NCBI GenBank assembly: GCA_039960995.1
Contig: JBDVKF010000047.1
Span: forward strand, 26,847 to 90,846
Source of the DNA: JABSSA01 sp039960995
GTDB taxonomy: Bacteria > Pseudomonadota > Alphaproteobacteria > Rhodobacterales > Rhodobacteraceae
DNA length: 64,000 nt
Direction: 5' to 3'
Numbering within the stretch: position 1 is the first letter of the stretch; each line of letters begins with the position of its first letter. The position numbers and the translations under genes are program-made. The notes below the pieces were generated by a model, which was not told where the DNA came from, made no database searches, and saw only the letters and a program-made list of their open reading frames with translations. This document shows positions 1-8,286 of this stretch, one piece after another.

Positions 1-516
1 GTGACCCATGATCAGGAAGAAGCGATGACAGTGGCCAGTCGTGTGGCTGTGATGGACGAAGGTCAGCTGATGCAAGTCGCGACACCCGAGGTAATTTATG
101 AAGCGCCAAATTCGATTTACGTGGCTGATTTTATTGGGGATGTGAATATCATCCAAGGGCGCGCACGTCCTTTGGACGTGGGGCGGTTTCAGGTTGAATG
201 GTCAGGCGGTTCACCGCTGCTGGCCGAAGGCACGACTGCATTTTCTGAAGGACAAGGCTGTAGCCTGGCAATCCGGCCAGAGAAAATCTCGATCCACGCA
301 GAGCAACCAGAAGAAACGGAAAATGCCGTGCAAGGGAAAGTCCTTGATATTGGGTATCTTGGGAATTTGTCGACCTACCATGTCGAATTGCCAACAGGTC
401 AGGTCATCAAATCTCAGATGGTGAACGCGCGTCGCGCATCGCGCCGTACGTTCACTTGGGAAGACACGGTTTGGATCAGCTGGCGAGCCAGCGCTGGTGT
501 AATGCTGTCTAAATGA
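1..516 (+). CDS. potG: Spermidine/putrescine ABC importer ATPase, C-terminal part (gene enters from the left edge)
   Basis: This is the C-terminal part of the cytoplasmic ATPase that powers polyamine uptake. The visible protein opens with the H-loop (THDQEEAMT) and continues through the switch end of the nucleotide-binding domain (VAVMDEGQLMQVATPEVIYEAP), then a TOBE-like domain (about residues 50-171) typical of PotA/PotG and other importer ATPases. Walker A, Q-loop and signature motif lie upstream of the window, so the GTG at position 1 is not the true start. The stop overlaps the next gene by four bases (ATGA), and two permeases follow, which fits a PotGHI operon. The substrate is inferred from the permeases and the adjacent amine oxidase. 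Confidence 0.88.
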   Translation: MTHDQEEAMTVASRVAVMDEGQLMQVATPEVIYEAPNSIYVADFIGDVNIIQGRARPLDVGRFQVEWSGGSPLLAEGTTAFSEGQGCSLAIRPEKISIHAEQPEETENAVQGKVLDIGYLGNLSTYHVELPTGQVIKSQMVNARRASRRTFTWEDTVWISWRASAGVMLSK

Positions 517-1388
517 ACCGCGCAGTTCTCATAATTGTGCCGTACGTGTGGTTGCTGGCGCTATTTTTGATACCGTTTCTTGTCGTCCTGAAGATTTCCC
601 TGTCGGATATCGCGTTGTCGATCCCACCCTATACGCCGACGATGAAAGACGGATTTCTCGAGATGTTTCGGCAGCTTGATTTGGAAAACTTCGTCTTTTT
701 GACCGAGGATGATTTGTATTGGAAAGCCTATCTAAGTTCGTTGCAGATCGCGTTCATTTCTACAGTTTTGACTTTGATCGTCGCTTACCCGATTGCCTAC
801 GCGATGGCGCGGGCTCCGATGGAATGGCGTGCGACGTTGATGATGCTGGTCATTTTACCGTTTTGGACGTCCTTTTTGATCCGTGTTTACGCATGGGTCG
901 GCATCCTGTCAGGTGACGGGTATCTGAACCAGTTTCTGTTATGGATCGGCGTCATCGACACGCCGCTGACCCTTTTGAACACCTCTACGGCCGTCTATAT
1001 CGGCATCGTTTACACCTATTTGCCGTTCATGATCTTGCCCATTTATGCAGCGCTTGAACGGATGGATGCGAGCTTGATCGAGGCGGCTGAGGATTTGGGA
1101 TGTTCCCGATTACAGGCGTTTTGGTTGGTCACGTGGCCACTGTCGCGCCAAGGTGTGATCGCGGGAAGCTTTTTGGTATTCATCCCGGCACTGGGCGAAT
1201 TTGTGATACCATCATTGCTTGGTGGATCCGGGACATTGATGATCGGCAAAGTGCTTTTTGAGGAGTTCTTTTCGAACCGAGATTGGCCTGTTGCATCCGC
1301 GGTTGGTGTAATCTTGCTTTTGATCCTCGTCATTCCAATCATCTTATTCCAACGCAATGAACAGCGCCGTCAGGAGGCAGAGGCATGA
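513..1388 (+). CDS. potH: Polyamine ABC transporter permease, PotH/PotB type
   Basis: A 291-residue inner-membrane permease with about six membrane segments, starting with a hydrophobic helix at residues 4-28. The cytoplasmic EAA loop is visible near residues 190-207 (EAAEDLGCSRLQAFW), which is the contact site for the ATPase. Length and the first-permease character (long periplasmic stretch after helix 1, PFLVVLKISLSDIA) match PotB/PotH. It overlaps its neighbours by four bases at both ends, so translation is probably coupled. It would form the channel together with the next gene. Confidence 0.9.
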   Translation: MNRAVLIIVPYVWLLALFLIPFLVVLKISLSDIALSIPPYTPTMKDGFLEMFRQLDLENFVFLTEDDLYWKAYLSSLQIAFISTVLTLIVAYPIAYAMARAPMEWRATLMMLVILPFWTSFLIRVYAWVGILSGDGYLNQFLLWIGVIDTPLTLLNTSTAVYIGIVYTYLPFMILPIYAALERMDASLIEAAEDLGCSRLQAFWLVTWPLSRQGVIAGSFLVFIPALGEFVIPSLLGGSGTLMIGKVLFEEFFSNRDWPVASAVGVILLLILVIPIILFQRNEQRRQEAEA

Positions 1389-2203
1389 CGCGCCTTTCGC
1401 CCTTCAACGTAGTGAGCCTGACCTTAGGGTTTGTGTTCTTGTATCTGCCGATCCTGATCTTGGTTGTTTACAGCTTTAACGCCTCTAAGCTGGTGAGTGT
1501 CTGGGCCGGGTTTTCCACGCGCTGGTACGGAGAATTATTCACAAACGAGGGGATGCTGGATGCCGCTTGGGTAACGCTTCGCGTGGCCTTGATATCGTCA
1601 ACGATCGCAACCGTACTGGGGACCATGGCCGCTATTGTTTTGGTTCGGCAAGGCCGATTTTGGGGGCGCACGCTGTTTTCTGGAATGATCTATGCGCCGC
1701 TGGTGATGCCCGAAGTCATCACGGGCCTGTCTTTGCTTTTGCTTTTTATTGGCATCGGTCTGGACCGTGGTGTCATGACAATCGTTCTGGCGCACACAAC
1801 GTTTTCTATGTGTTTTGTATCGGTTGTGGTTTCGTCACGTTTGGTCAGTTTCGATCGTTCTTTGGAAGAAGCCGCCTTAGATTTGGGGGCGACTCCTTTT
1901 GAAGCGTTTCGGCTTGTCACATTGCCGATTATTGCCCCAGCGGTGATTTCCGGATGGTTGTTGGCTTTTACCCTATCACTGGACGATTTGGTGATTGCAT
2001 CGTTCACAACTGGTCCGTCTGCGACAACGCTGCCGATGAAAATCTGGTCGAGTGTGCGTTTAGGGGTCAGCCCTGAAATCAATGCATTGTCGACGATCTT
2101 GATTGGTTTGGTGACGGTTGGTGTAATTGCTACGTCCTTGTCCACTAAACGGGCTGCACAAAAGGCGGAAGCGAGCCGACTGGCTGCGCAACGCGGCACA
2201 TGA
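1385..2203 (+). CDS. potI: Polyamine ABC transporter permease, PotI/PotC type
   Basis: A 272-residue second permease of the importer. The N-terminal helix (LGFVFLYLPILILVVYSFNAS) is characteristic of PotC/PotI, and the EAA loop appears around residue 160 (EEAALDLGATPFEAFR). Six membrane spans are predicted by eye. It starts inside the end of the previous permease and ends inside the start of the oxidoreductase gene (four-base overlaps), so the four genes read as one operon. No periplasmic binding protein is visible; it probably lies left of the window. Confidence 0.9.
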   Translation: MTRLSPFNVVSLTLGFVFLYLPILILVVYSFNASKLVSVWAGFSTRWYGELFTNEGMLDAAWVTLRVALISSTIATVLGTMAAIVLVRQGRFWGRTLFSGMIYAPLVMPEVITGLSLLLLFIGIGLDRGVMTIVLAHTTFSMCFVSVVVSSRLVSFDRSLEEAALDLGATPFEAFRLVTLPIIAPAVISGWLLAFTLSLDDLVIASFTTGPSATTLPMKIWSSVRLGVSPEINALSTILIGLVTVGVIATSLSTKRAAQKAEASRLAAQRGT

Positions 2204-3519
2204 AACGCATCTTTTCAGATTACGCCTATGGCCCAGGTCCGCGCAGCGGATGCTGGTGGGACAAAACATGTGAAATTCCCGAATTTCCAAAGTTGCAAAA
2301 TGAAATCCGTACAGATGTCGTGATCGTTGGTGCAGGTTTCACCGGATTGAATGCAGCCCTTACATTGGCGCAAGGCGGTGCTGAAGTGGTCGTTTTGGAT
2401 GGATCGCAGCCCGGGTGGGGGGCGTCAGGACGCAACGGAGGGTTCTGTTGCTTGGGCGGTGGAATGGCGTCCGACAAATGGCTCGACGAACGGTATGGGC
2501 GTGACGAAAGACTGTCTTGGCGACGCACTGAAAGGAATGCCATTGCGCATGTAGACGCGTTGATCGGGCGGTTGGGGATCGAAGTTGACCGGCATTCCCA
2601 AGGTGAAACGATGATGGCGCATCGCGGGCGCGACTTTCGCGGCTTTGAGAAATTGGTGACAGTTTTCGAAGAAAACTATGGCGTCACAGCACGGATCACA
2701 CCAGCACATGCACTTAGGCAAGATGGTATGCTGGGTGGGTTTCATGGTGCCCTCACGATTCCGTTGGGCTTTGCGCTGAACCCTCGTAAATATTTAGAGG
2801 GATTGGTGCGGGCATGTGTCGATTGCGGTGTTCGGATTTTTGGAGATACGAATGCGCTTTCTGTCGGGCGACATGCGGAATTGACCTTGTCGTCAGGACG
2901 TGTGTCCGCAGATCGCGTGATAATCGCGACGAATGGCTATTCTAGCGAAGATGTACCAGAAGCCTTGCGCGGTCGATATTTGCCCGCACAATCATCGGTC
3001 ATGGTGACGCGTCCACTCAACGAATCCGAACTTCGACAGCAAGGATGGACCAGTTCTCAGATGACGTATGACACTCGAAATCTGTTGCACTATTTCCGAC
3101 TAATGCCTGACAATCGGTTTTTGTTCGGAATGCGTGGTGGTGTGTTGTCGTCGTCAGGGTCGGATGCGAGAATATACAAAACGATACGCCGTCATTTTGG
3201 TCGGATGTTTCCAGCATGGCGCAATGTTGAGGTCGAAGGTTATTGGTCCGGAATGATCAGTGTGGCTCGGAACCAAATGCCGTTTCTGGGCGAGCTTCCG
3301 GGGCAACCTCGCATTTTGTCCGCACTTTGTTTTCATGGAAACGGAGTCGCAATGGGTAGTTATGCCGGACATATTTTGGGACAATTGACTTTGGCTCAAA
3401 CGGCCGACATTCCGGCAGCTATGTGTGACCCTTTGGCTCGATTCCCATTGGGTAGGCTGCGACGCGCTTTGGTTCCACCTCTGTATGCGGCCCTTCACGT
3501 CGCTGATCTTAGCCCTTAA
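2200..3519 (+). CDS. FAD-dependent amine oxidoreductase, gamma-glutamylputrescine oxidase-like
   Basis: A 439-residue flavoprotein of the DAO (D-amino acid oxidase) superfamily. A Rossmann FAD motif is visible near residues 39-60 (VVIVGAGFTGLNAAL), followed by the GWGASGRNGGF segment typical of PuuB, glycine oxidase and related enzymes that attach or contact FAD. The C-terminal FHGNGVAMGSYAG segment closes the FAD site. Its four-base overlap with the polyamine permease suggests oxidation of a polyamine or its gamma-glutamyl derivative once imported. The exact substrate is inference; sarcosine- or glycine-type oxidases share the fold. Confidence 0.82.
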   Translation: MKRIFSDYAYGPGPRSGCWWDKTCEIPEFPKLQNEIRTDVVIVGAGFTGLNAALTLAQGGAEVVVLDGSQPGWGASGRNGGFCCLGGGMASDKWLDERYGRDERLSWRRTERNAIAHVDALIGRLGIEVDRHSQGETMMAHRGRDFRGFEKLVTVFEENYGVTARITPAHALRQDGMLGGFHGALTIPLGFALNPRKYLEGLVRACVDCGVRIFGDTNALSVGRHAELTLSSGRVSADRVIIATNGYSSEDVPEALRGRYLPAQSSVMVTRPLNESELRQQGWTSSQMTYDTRNLLHYFRLMPDNRFLFGMRGGVLSSSGSDARIYKTIRRHFGRMFPAWRNVEVEGYWSGMISVARNQMPFLGELPGQPRILSALCFHGNGVAMGSYAGHILGQLTLAQTADIPAAMCDPLARFPLGRLRRALVPPLYAALHVADLSP

Positions 3520-3544
3520 TTTAGCGGCTCTCTCAATCCAACTA

Positions 3545-4035
3545 TGTCCTCGGAAGCGACAAATTCACCCGTGTCGAGAACCAGCCGCATCTGGCCGTTT
3601 AAGTGACAATGGGTCCCGCTACATATCTGGCGCTCTGGCCGAACGGTTGGAAGGATAAAATATGGCACACGTGCGTGGCGCACCACTCCACCCGCAAACT
3701 CAAGGTAAGATCGAGAGCTGGCACCAAACCATGAAGACCCACGTTTTGCTGGGAAAATACTATCTATCCGGTGATCTTGAACGTCAGATCGAAACTTTCG
3801 TCGAATACTACGATAACCAGCGGTACCACGAGAGCTTGAACAACGTCACACCCACTGTCATTTACTTCGGACGGGACAAGCCACTCTGTGGGGAAGGGAG
3901 AAGATCAAGAAGTGGGCGACCCAAAAAACGCCGCTTGCAACATTAAAATCAAGCCGTCTAATCAGTACCCCAAAAAGAGCCAGAGCCTCTATTGCTCAAA
4001 CCGATATGACGTCAAACTTTAAGTGGCGACGGACA
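3545..4035 (+). mobile_element. Decayed IS3-family insertion sequence with transposase C-terminus
   Basis: The stretch encodes the end of an IS3-type integrase-core transposase: SDNGSRYISGALAERLEG, then an in-frame TAA at 3656-3658, then NMAHVRGAPLHPQTQGKIES and KTHVLLGKYYLSGDLERQIE, ending near 3946 (YHESLNNVTPTVIYFGR). Only about 120 codons of a normal ~300-residue transposase remain, so the front is deleted, and the stop inside the core kills it. The right boundary is well defined at 4035: read on the minus strand the element starts TGTCCGTCGCC exactly where flgK homology stops. A possible left end with TGTCC is at 3545, but the match beyond five bases is poor. Confidence 0.72.
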
Positions 4036-4538
4036 GTTCGAGTCCTCAAAACGTTCCATCATATCGCGGGCAATGGCATCCAATTGAATTTGACCGTCGG
4101 GTGCTAGATCGTCACGTATTGCAAATTGCGCCGCCAAGGATCCGCCGCGCAACATTCCCGTGCTTGCCGAAACGTCTATGGAAACTCCGTTGATTGATAT
4201 TTTGGAAAGTTGTCCGCCACTCAGTGACATATAAGGCGTTACCATCGAGGTTGATTGGAACTCGAGCTCGGCGGCACGTCCGTCTAATAAAACCGCCCCG
4301 CCTGTTGAATAAAGTGCAATACCGCCATTCTGCCGCTCCATGATTTGAACGGGTACAATTTCACTTATTTCGTCAACCAACGCTTGACGTTGGTCCAACA
4401 TTGAAGACGTGTCTCGACCCTGAAGTTTTTGTGTGACGATCTGTGTGTTTAGCGTCTCGAGATCCTGGAGGGTTCCAATCAGGTGTTCAACTTCATTATT
4501 GATCGTTTCGTCGGCGTTGCTTCGCATCGCTTGAAAGC
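4036..4538 (-). pseudogene. flgK: Internal fragment of flagellar hook-associated protein FlgK
   Basis: About 165 codons from the middle of FlgK, a structural protein at the hook-filament junction. Diagnostic stretches are TLNTQIVTQKLQGRDTSSML, LDQRQALVDEISEIVPVQIM and LRGGSLAAQFAIRDDLAPDG, ending in ARDMMERFED. The N-terminal coiled coil and the whole C-terminal half are missing. The 3' side is cut exactly by the insertion sequence end at 4035, and the 5' side is joined out of frame to motB around 4535-4540. The apparent ORF begins at an internal ATG at 4527, so no functional product is expected. Confidence 0.85.
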
Positions 4539-4718
4539 AATCCCTTTGCGTTGTTTTTCCGTTGTCGCGTTAAGCAGCCACATCAACATAAAGAAGGCCA
4601 TCATAGCGGTCACAAAATCTGCGTACGTTACTTTCCAAGCACCGCCGTGGTGACCGTCACCACCGCCCTTTTTCTTTCGTTTGATGATGATTGGCCGCAA
4701 GTCACCTTGCGCGCTCAT
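4539..4718 (-). pseudogene. motB: Truncated flagellar motor stator gene, N-terminal 60 codons of motB
   Basis: The first ~60 residues of MotB: MSAQGDLRPIIIKRKKKGGG, then the HGGAWKVTYADFVTAMMAFF membrane helix and LMWLLNATTEKQRKGIA, including the conserved aspartate of the stator proton channel (YADF). A GAGGTG ribosome site lies just before the ATG at 4716-4718. After the GIA codons the reading frame runs into flgK sequence in a wrong frame (FKRCEATPTKRS), so the peptidoglycan-binding OmpA domain is lost. In roseobacters motB lies upstream of flgE-flgK-flgL, so one deletion removing the rest of motB and the front of flgK explains the junction. Confidence 0.85.
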
Positions 4719-5003
4719 ACCCACACCTCATTTTCACCCAAGACCGGTAATAATACGGCGAAGTTACGCGCCGATTAACACATCAAATTGTTCAGAAATA
4801 CGTTTCCTGAAACAGGTTCAGCGCCGCAGGGAAGCTGTACGAAATCGGCACGAGTCGGCTCAACTTATGGGGGGAATGCATTCCGTACCTCGAGAATTTC
4901 AAGAAACTGTGATATGATCTAGGCACGGCGTTCGATTTCAAGCCGTTCGTTTGCGCGTATTTGAAAGGCAAACGACAACACTTTAATATTTGGAAATTTT
5001 CCC

Positions 5004-6956
5004 ATGTCTATTTTGACATTTTGGGCCCGGACGACGTCTGTTCTGACGCTGGCCACCTACCTACTTTTACCCCCGGATCAAGCTGAGGCCCAAGTTGTTA
5101 ACTTGGCGAAATGCGAAGGTTTGTGGTTTTCAACGTCTGAAGACTTTTTAGCACGTTCTCCATCTCGCGAGATAACTGGAGCGCCGTCATCTTCCACGAC
5201 AATTATTTCGGATGGTGACTTGCTTAGCTACCAGGTTGGGGCGGGTTCCCAGCTTTGCGCTCGCAACGAAGAATTATTGCGCCCTTTCGACATCGAAAGA
5301 TATGATCACGGTCTGGACGCTTTAGATAAAGTGGTTTTTGAAGAAGGCGTTGTAATAGGTGCTTTTTCTACGGAATTGGACAGTATCAACACAGGACAGT
5401 TCACCGCCGGTGACTTACTGTTTACGACCGGAACCATCGTACCGAACGCAGCACTTTTAGCGCGTTTTAACCTCCCTTCGCGTTTTGATCTGGGTTTGGA
5501 TGCGGTTCATATTGAAGGGGCCCCGCGCGAGTTGCGTGATCTTCTGTCCAAATTGGAAAGTACTGATCCAAAAACCCTACGTGAGAATCCGGGTCTTTTG
5601 ATCGAAATTCTTGAAGGGACAAACACGGATATCCTGTTTTCGACTGAAGGTACTCCACCGGAAGTTCAAAAGCCGTTGTTTTTGGATGGTGATTTGCTGT
5701 CTGCAAAAACAGGTACAATCGTGCGCAGTAACGCAGATTTACTGCCTGCGATGCCAGCTGGATTACCGTCGCGTGGGGTGGATTACGGATTGGATGCCTA
5801 TACACCCGGTCTAGACCCAATTGAATTGGTCCCCCTCGAATTATTTTCGACCGAGATTAATGTGCGCAAGAACACGATATCGGATGGAGATGTACTTAGC
5901 GTTGGGCCAGGGCTATATTTGCGAAACTTGGGTTTGTTGGGCGCATTCAATCCTCTCGACATCGACATGGGATTGGACGCCTTGGCGGATCGTCCATCTG
6001 ACATTGTTCGATGTGGCTTCGGTATCACGGCTATCAGTCACATCGACGTTAATGCCCGGATCGACTCTGTCACTGGCTTGTATGACACTGATCGGGCATT
6101 TGGTCGGGATTTGCGTGTTCAGGGAAACGTACCCGGACGCGGCTGCCCCCGGTTTCAAACACATGAATTTCAGGTGCGCGTTTCAATCGATGGTGCCCCT
6201 GAACAACCGGTGTTTCATCCATCCAGCCTGAATTGGATGACAAGCGAAGTGCCTTGTATTGGGCTGTCTGTGCCTTACGCGTCCGATGCAGGTGGTTGGT
6301 TTAGCCTGACACAATATCAACGCGTCGTGGATTGTCCGAATGACGAATCGCTAGGCATTTGGCGTTTGGCAGCGGATATGCCCAACGAAGTCGGGACCGT
6401 CACGATGCGCATCGCGTTGCGCCCAATCGGAGGAGGCGGACCCGAGGTTTTTAGCGCGCCAATCCGTTTACGTATCGATAACAAACGCCCGGAAGATGTT
6501 GCAATGGCGTTATATCAGCCGGGTGAAACTGAACCTTTCCTTAACCAGTGCAAGATTGATGGCAATGGAGAGCCCGTGTTAATCGACATTCGCGGAACAT
6601 TCACAGACGATCATTTTCGGATGTATGATCTGACCTGGAGTACAGATGGCAATATAAGTGGCTCAGTGCCGGACACGGGTCTTGGGCGAACTTATAATTC
6701 CCGTCCAGAACTGTCAGATACTGGGACCAGTCCAACGCCACCGGCAACCAGTGTCTTGCTTGAAAATTTTGATCTGACCGCAGCATTTGCTGCCGCAACT
6801 GGGGGCAATCCATTGATTGAGTGTGGGTATTCTATCCGAATGCGGGTGTTTGACCGGACACGATTGGGCGGAACGAACTTTTCGGACAATTTATTCTCGG
6901 CAAACGATTCTGGGAACCAATCGACATTCACACAGAGCTTTTGTTTGATCCCATAA
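5004..6956 (+). CDS. Secreted protein with four GDLL/GLDA repeats, function unknown
   Basis: A 650-residue exported protein; the signal peptide covers about residues 1-28 (cleavage near AEA-Q). Residues ~40-330 hold four diverged copies of one unit: an FSTE-like strand, then DGDLLS, a G-x-(I/L)-x-x-R/P-N-x-x-LL-x-x-F segment, and closing with GLDA(L/V/Y); copies end near residues 107, 168, 265 and 327. The unit may be a beta-propeller-type or beta-solenoid blade. Residues 330-650 look like beta-rich domains with scattered cysteines and a terminal Cys. No enzymatic motif was recognised. A terminator follows at 6975. It stands alone on its strand next to the flagellar scar. Confidence 0.8.
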   Translation: MSILTFWARTTSVLTLATYLLLPPDQAEAQVVNLAKCEGLWFSTSEDFLARSPSREITGAPSSSTTIISDGDLLSYQVGAGSQLCARNEELLRPFDIERYDHGLDALDKVVFEEGVVIGAFSTELDSINTGQFTAGDLLFTTGTIVPNAALLARFNLPSRFDLGLDAVHIEGAPRELRDLLSKLESTDPKTLRENPGLLIEILEGTNTDILFSTEGTPPEVQKPLFLDGDLLSAKTGTIVRSNADLLPAMPAGLPSRGVDYGLDAYTPGLDPIELVPLELFSTEINVRKNTISDGDVLSVGPGLYLRNLGLLGAFNPLDIDMGLDALADRPSDIVRCGFGITAISHIDVNARIDSVTGLYDTDRAFGRDLRVQGNVPGRGCPRFQTHEFQVRVSIDGAPEQPVFHPSSLNWMTSEVPCIGLSVPYASDAGGWFSLTQYQRVVDCPNDESLGIWRLAADMPNEVGTVTMRIALRPIGGGGPEVFSAPIRLRIDNKRPEDVAMALYQPGETEPFLNQCKIDGNGEPVLIDIRGTFTDDHFRMYDLTWSTDGNISGSVPDTGLGRTYNSRPELSDTGTSPTPPATSVLLENFDLTAAFAAATGGNPLIECGYSIRMRVFDRTRLGGTNFSDNLFSANDSGNQSTFTQSFCLIP

Positions 6957-6974
6957 TTGTCTCAAACAAACCAG

Positions 6975-6999
6975 CGGCCCGTAAAATCGGGCCGCTTTG
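6975..6999 (+). terminator. Rho-independent terminator after the GDLL-repeat gene
   Basis: A perfect 8-bp stem, GCGGCCCG at 6975-6982 and CGGGCCGC at 6989-6996, encloses a TAAAAT loop and is followed by TTT. It lies 19 bases after the stop codon of the repeat protein and upstream of smpB. The T-tract is short, so termination may be partial. Confidence 0.7.
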
Positions 7000-7038
7000 C
7001 TTGCGTCCCATCAAAACCGACCCTATGTCCGTGGTCTT

Positions 7039-7515
7039 ATGGTACAAGGCAAATCAGATCCTAATTATCGCGTTGCCGCCGAAAACCGGCGTGCGCGTTA
7101 CGACTATCAGATCGAGGACGATCTGGAGTGCGGAATCATTTTGGAAGGGTCCGAAGTGAAATCCTTGCGCCAAGGCGGGGCTAATATTGCCGAAAGCTAT
7201 GCCACGGTTGACGATGGCGAACTTTGGTTGGTCAACAGTTACATTGCGCCCTATGCCCAAGCCAAGATGTTTCGTCACGAAGAGCGGCGACGTCGCAAGT
7301 TACTTGTGTCGCGCAAACAACTTTCAGATCTTTGGAATGCAACCCAGCGCAAAGGCTTAACCATTGTGCCGCTTGTACTTTATTTTAATCACAAGGGCAT
7401 CGCAAAGCTAAAGATCGGGATCGCTAAAGGTAAAAAGGCGGCTGATAAACGGGAAACCTCGGCCAAACGGGATTGGAACAGGCAGAAGCAGCGGCTGTTA
7501 AAACACAACAGTTAA
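7039..7515 (+). CDS. smpB: SsrA (tmRNA)-binding protein SmpB
   Basis: A 158-residue cytoplasmic RNA-binding protein that brings tmRNA to stalled ribosomes for trans-translation. The core is recognisable from NYRVAAENRRARYDYQIEDD through LECGIILEGSEVKSLRQGGA to YFNHKGIAKLKIGIAKGKK, and the basic tail (KRDWNRQKQRLLKHN) is typical. The ATG at 7039 gives the family's usual N-terminus; a longer frame from a TTG at 6997 would start inside the upstream terminator and is not favoured. No tmRNA gene is visible in the window. Confidence 0.95.
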   Translation: MVQGKSDPNYRVAAENRRARYDYQIEDDLECGIILEGSEVKSLRQGGANIAESYATVDDGELWLVNSYIAPYAQAKMFRHEERRRRKLLVSRKQLSDLWNATQRKGLTIVPLVLYFNHKGIAKLKIGIAKGKKAADKRETSAKRDWNRQKQRLLKHNS

Positions 7516-7532
7516 GTGCAAGCTTTCCGCGC

Positions 7533-7925
7533 CTAAATCGTACCGGGTTCTTTTGTCGCCAAGCCGACGAGCGCGAATAACGTCGCCAGGCCAGTCATGA
7601 CAATTGGAAACATCGTGAACACGCCAATCCCAAATGCCCATATCATTCCGATCGTGGACATCATTAGACAAATTGCCCCAATGGTGGGGCGTGGATTGGC
7701 CATGGCGCCACCGGCGAGGGCCAGAACAGGGGCCGCGACGCCGATGATCTGAAGACGCTGCGCGTTGTTTGGCGCGACAAGTAGATTTTGATCAACCTGC
7801 GTGTCGAACCAACTTACAAACTCGACATAACCCAAAACGAAAAAACCGGTGACCATGCCAAGTAGCCCACCGATAATTCCCAATATAACAGCGGCTTGTT
7901 TCACGGTCTGCTCCTTTTCTGACAC
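7533..7925 (-). CDS. Small four-helix membrane protein, DUF4064-like
   Basis: A 130-residue inner-membrane protein with hydrophobic segments at about residues 11-33, 61-75, 80-98 and 101-122, separated by a polar loop (EFVSWFDTQVDQNLLVAPNN). The layout and the AAVILGIIGGLLGMVTGFFV start resemble DUF4064 proteins, whose role is not known. It lies tail to tail with smpB, 17 bases apart, and so is a separate transcription unit read toward smpB. A GGAG-type ribosome site precedes the ATG. Confidence 0.65.
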   Translation of the reverse strand: MSEKEQTVKQAAVILGIIGGLLGMVTGFFVLGYVEFVSWFDTQVDQNLLVAPNNAQRLQIIGVAAPVLALAGGAMANPRPTIGAICLMMSTIGMIWAFGIGVFTMFPIVMTGLATLFALVGLATKEPGTI

Positions 7926-8286
7926 ATCTTATTTAATCAGGGCCTTTGCAGGATTGAACCACCGGAGCCCAATCAACAGGCTATGAGGGTCTGGGAAAAA
8001 GCATGTCCCTTTCCCACGTGAATTGCACAGCTTGCCTACCCATATCAGTTTCATCCTTCGGGAGCATCCGGTGCGTGGACTTCATAATCCACCACTTGTT
8101 GGGTACGGAGCCGGTAACTTCAGCCGCGCCCGGATGTGATCCCGAAATTTGCGCCCTAGCCGATCAAAGACTGTGCTTTCTGAGAACGGTAAGTAATTTA
8201 CCTTGATCAGGGGCGAGCGCCTCTTGCTACTGAGGCGCGCTGGCGTTACCCAGAGGCGTTTTTGTCGCGCACTCAGGGAATCCGCC
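7926..8286. other. 361-base intergenic region with several hairpins, no protein gene seen
   Basis: No convincing coding sequence lies between the DUF4064-like gene and sseA. Several inverted repeats are visible: TGGGAAA/TTTCCCA around 7993-8016, GTGGA/TCCAC around 8075-8092, and GCGCCTC/GAGGCGC around 8217-8238. ACCGG near 7961 can pair with CCGGT near 8111, which would close a ~160-base fold. This could be a small structured RNA (6S-like size) or an sseA leader; neither is proven by inspection. Confidence 0.3.
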
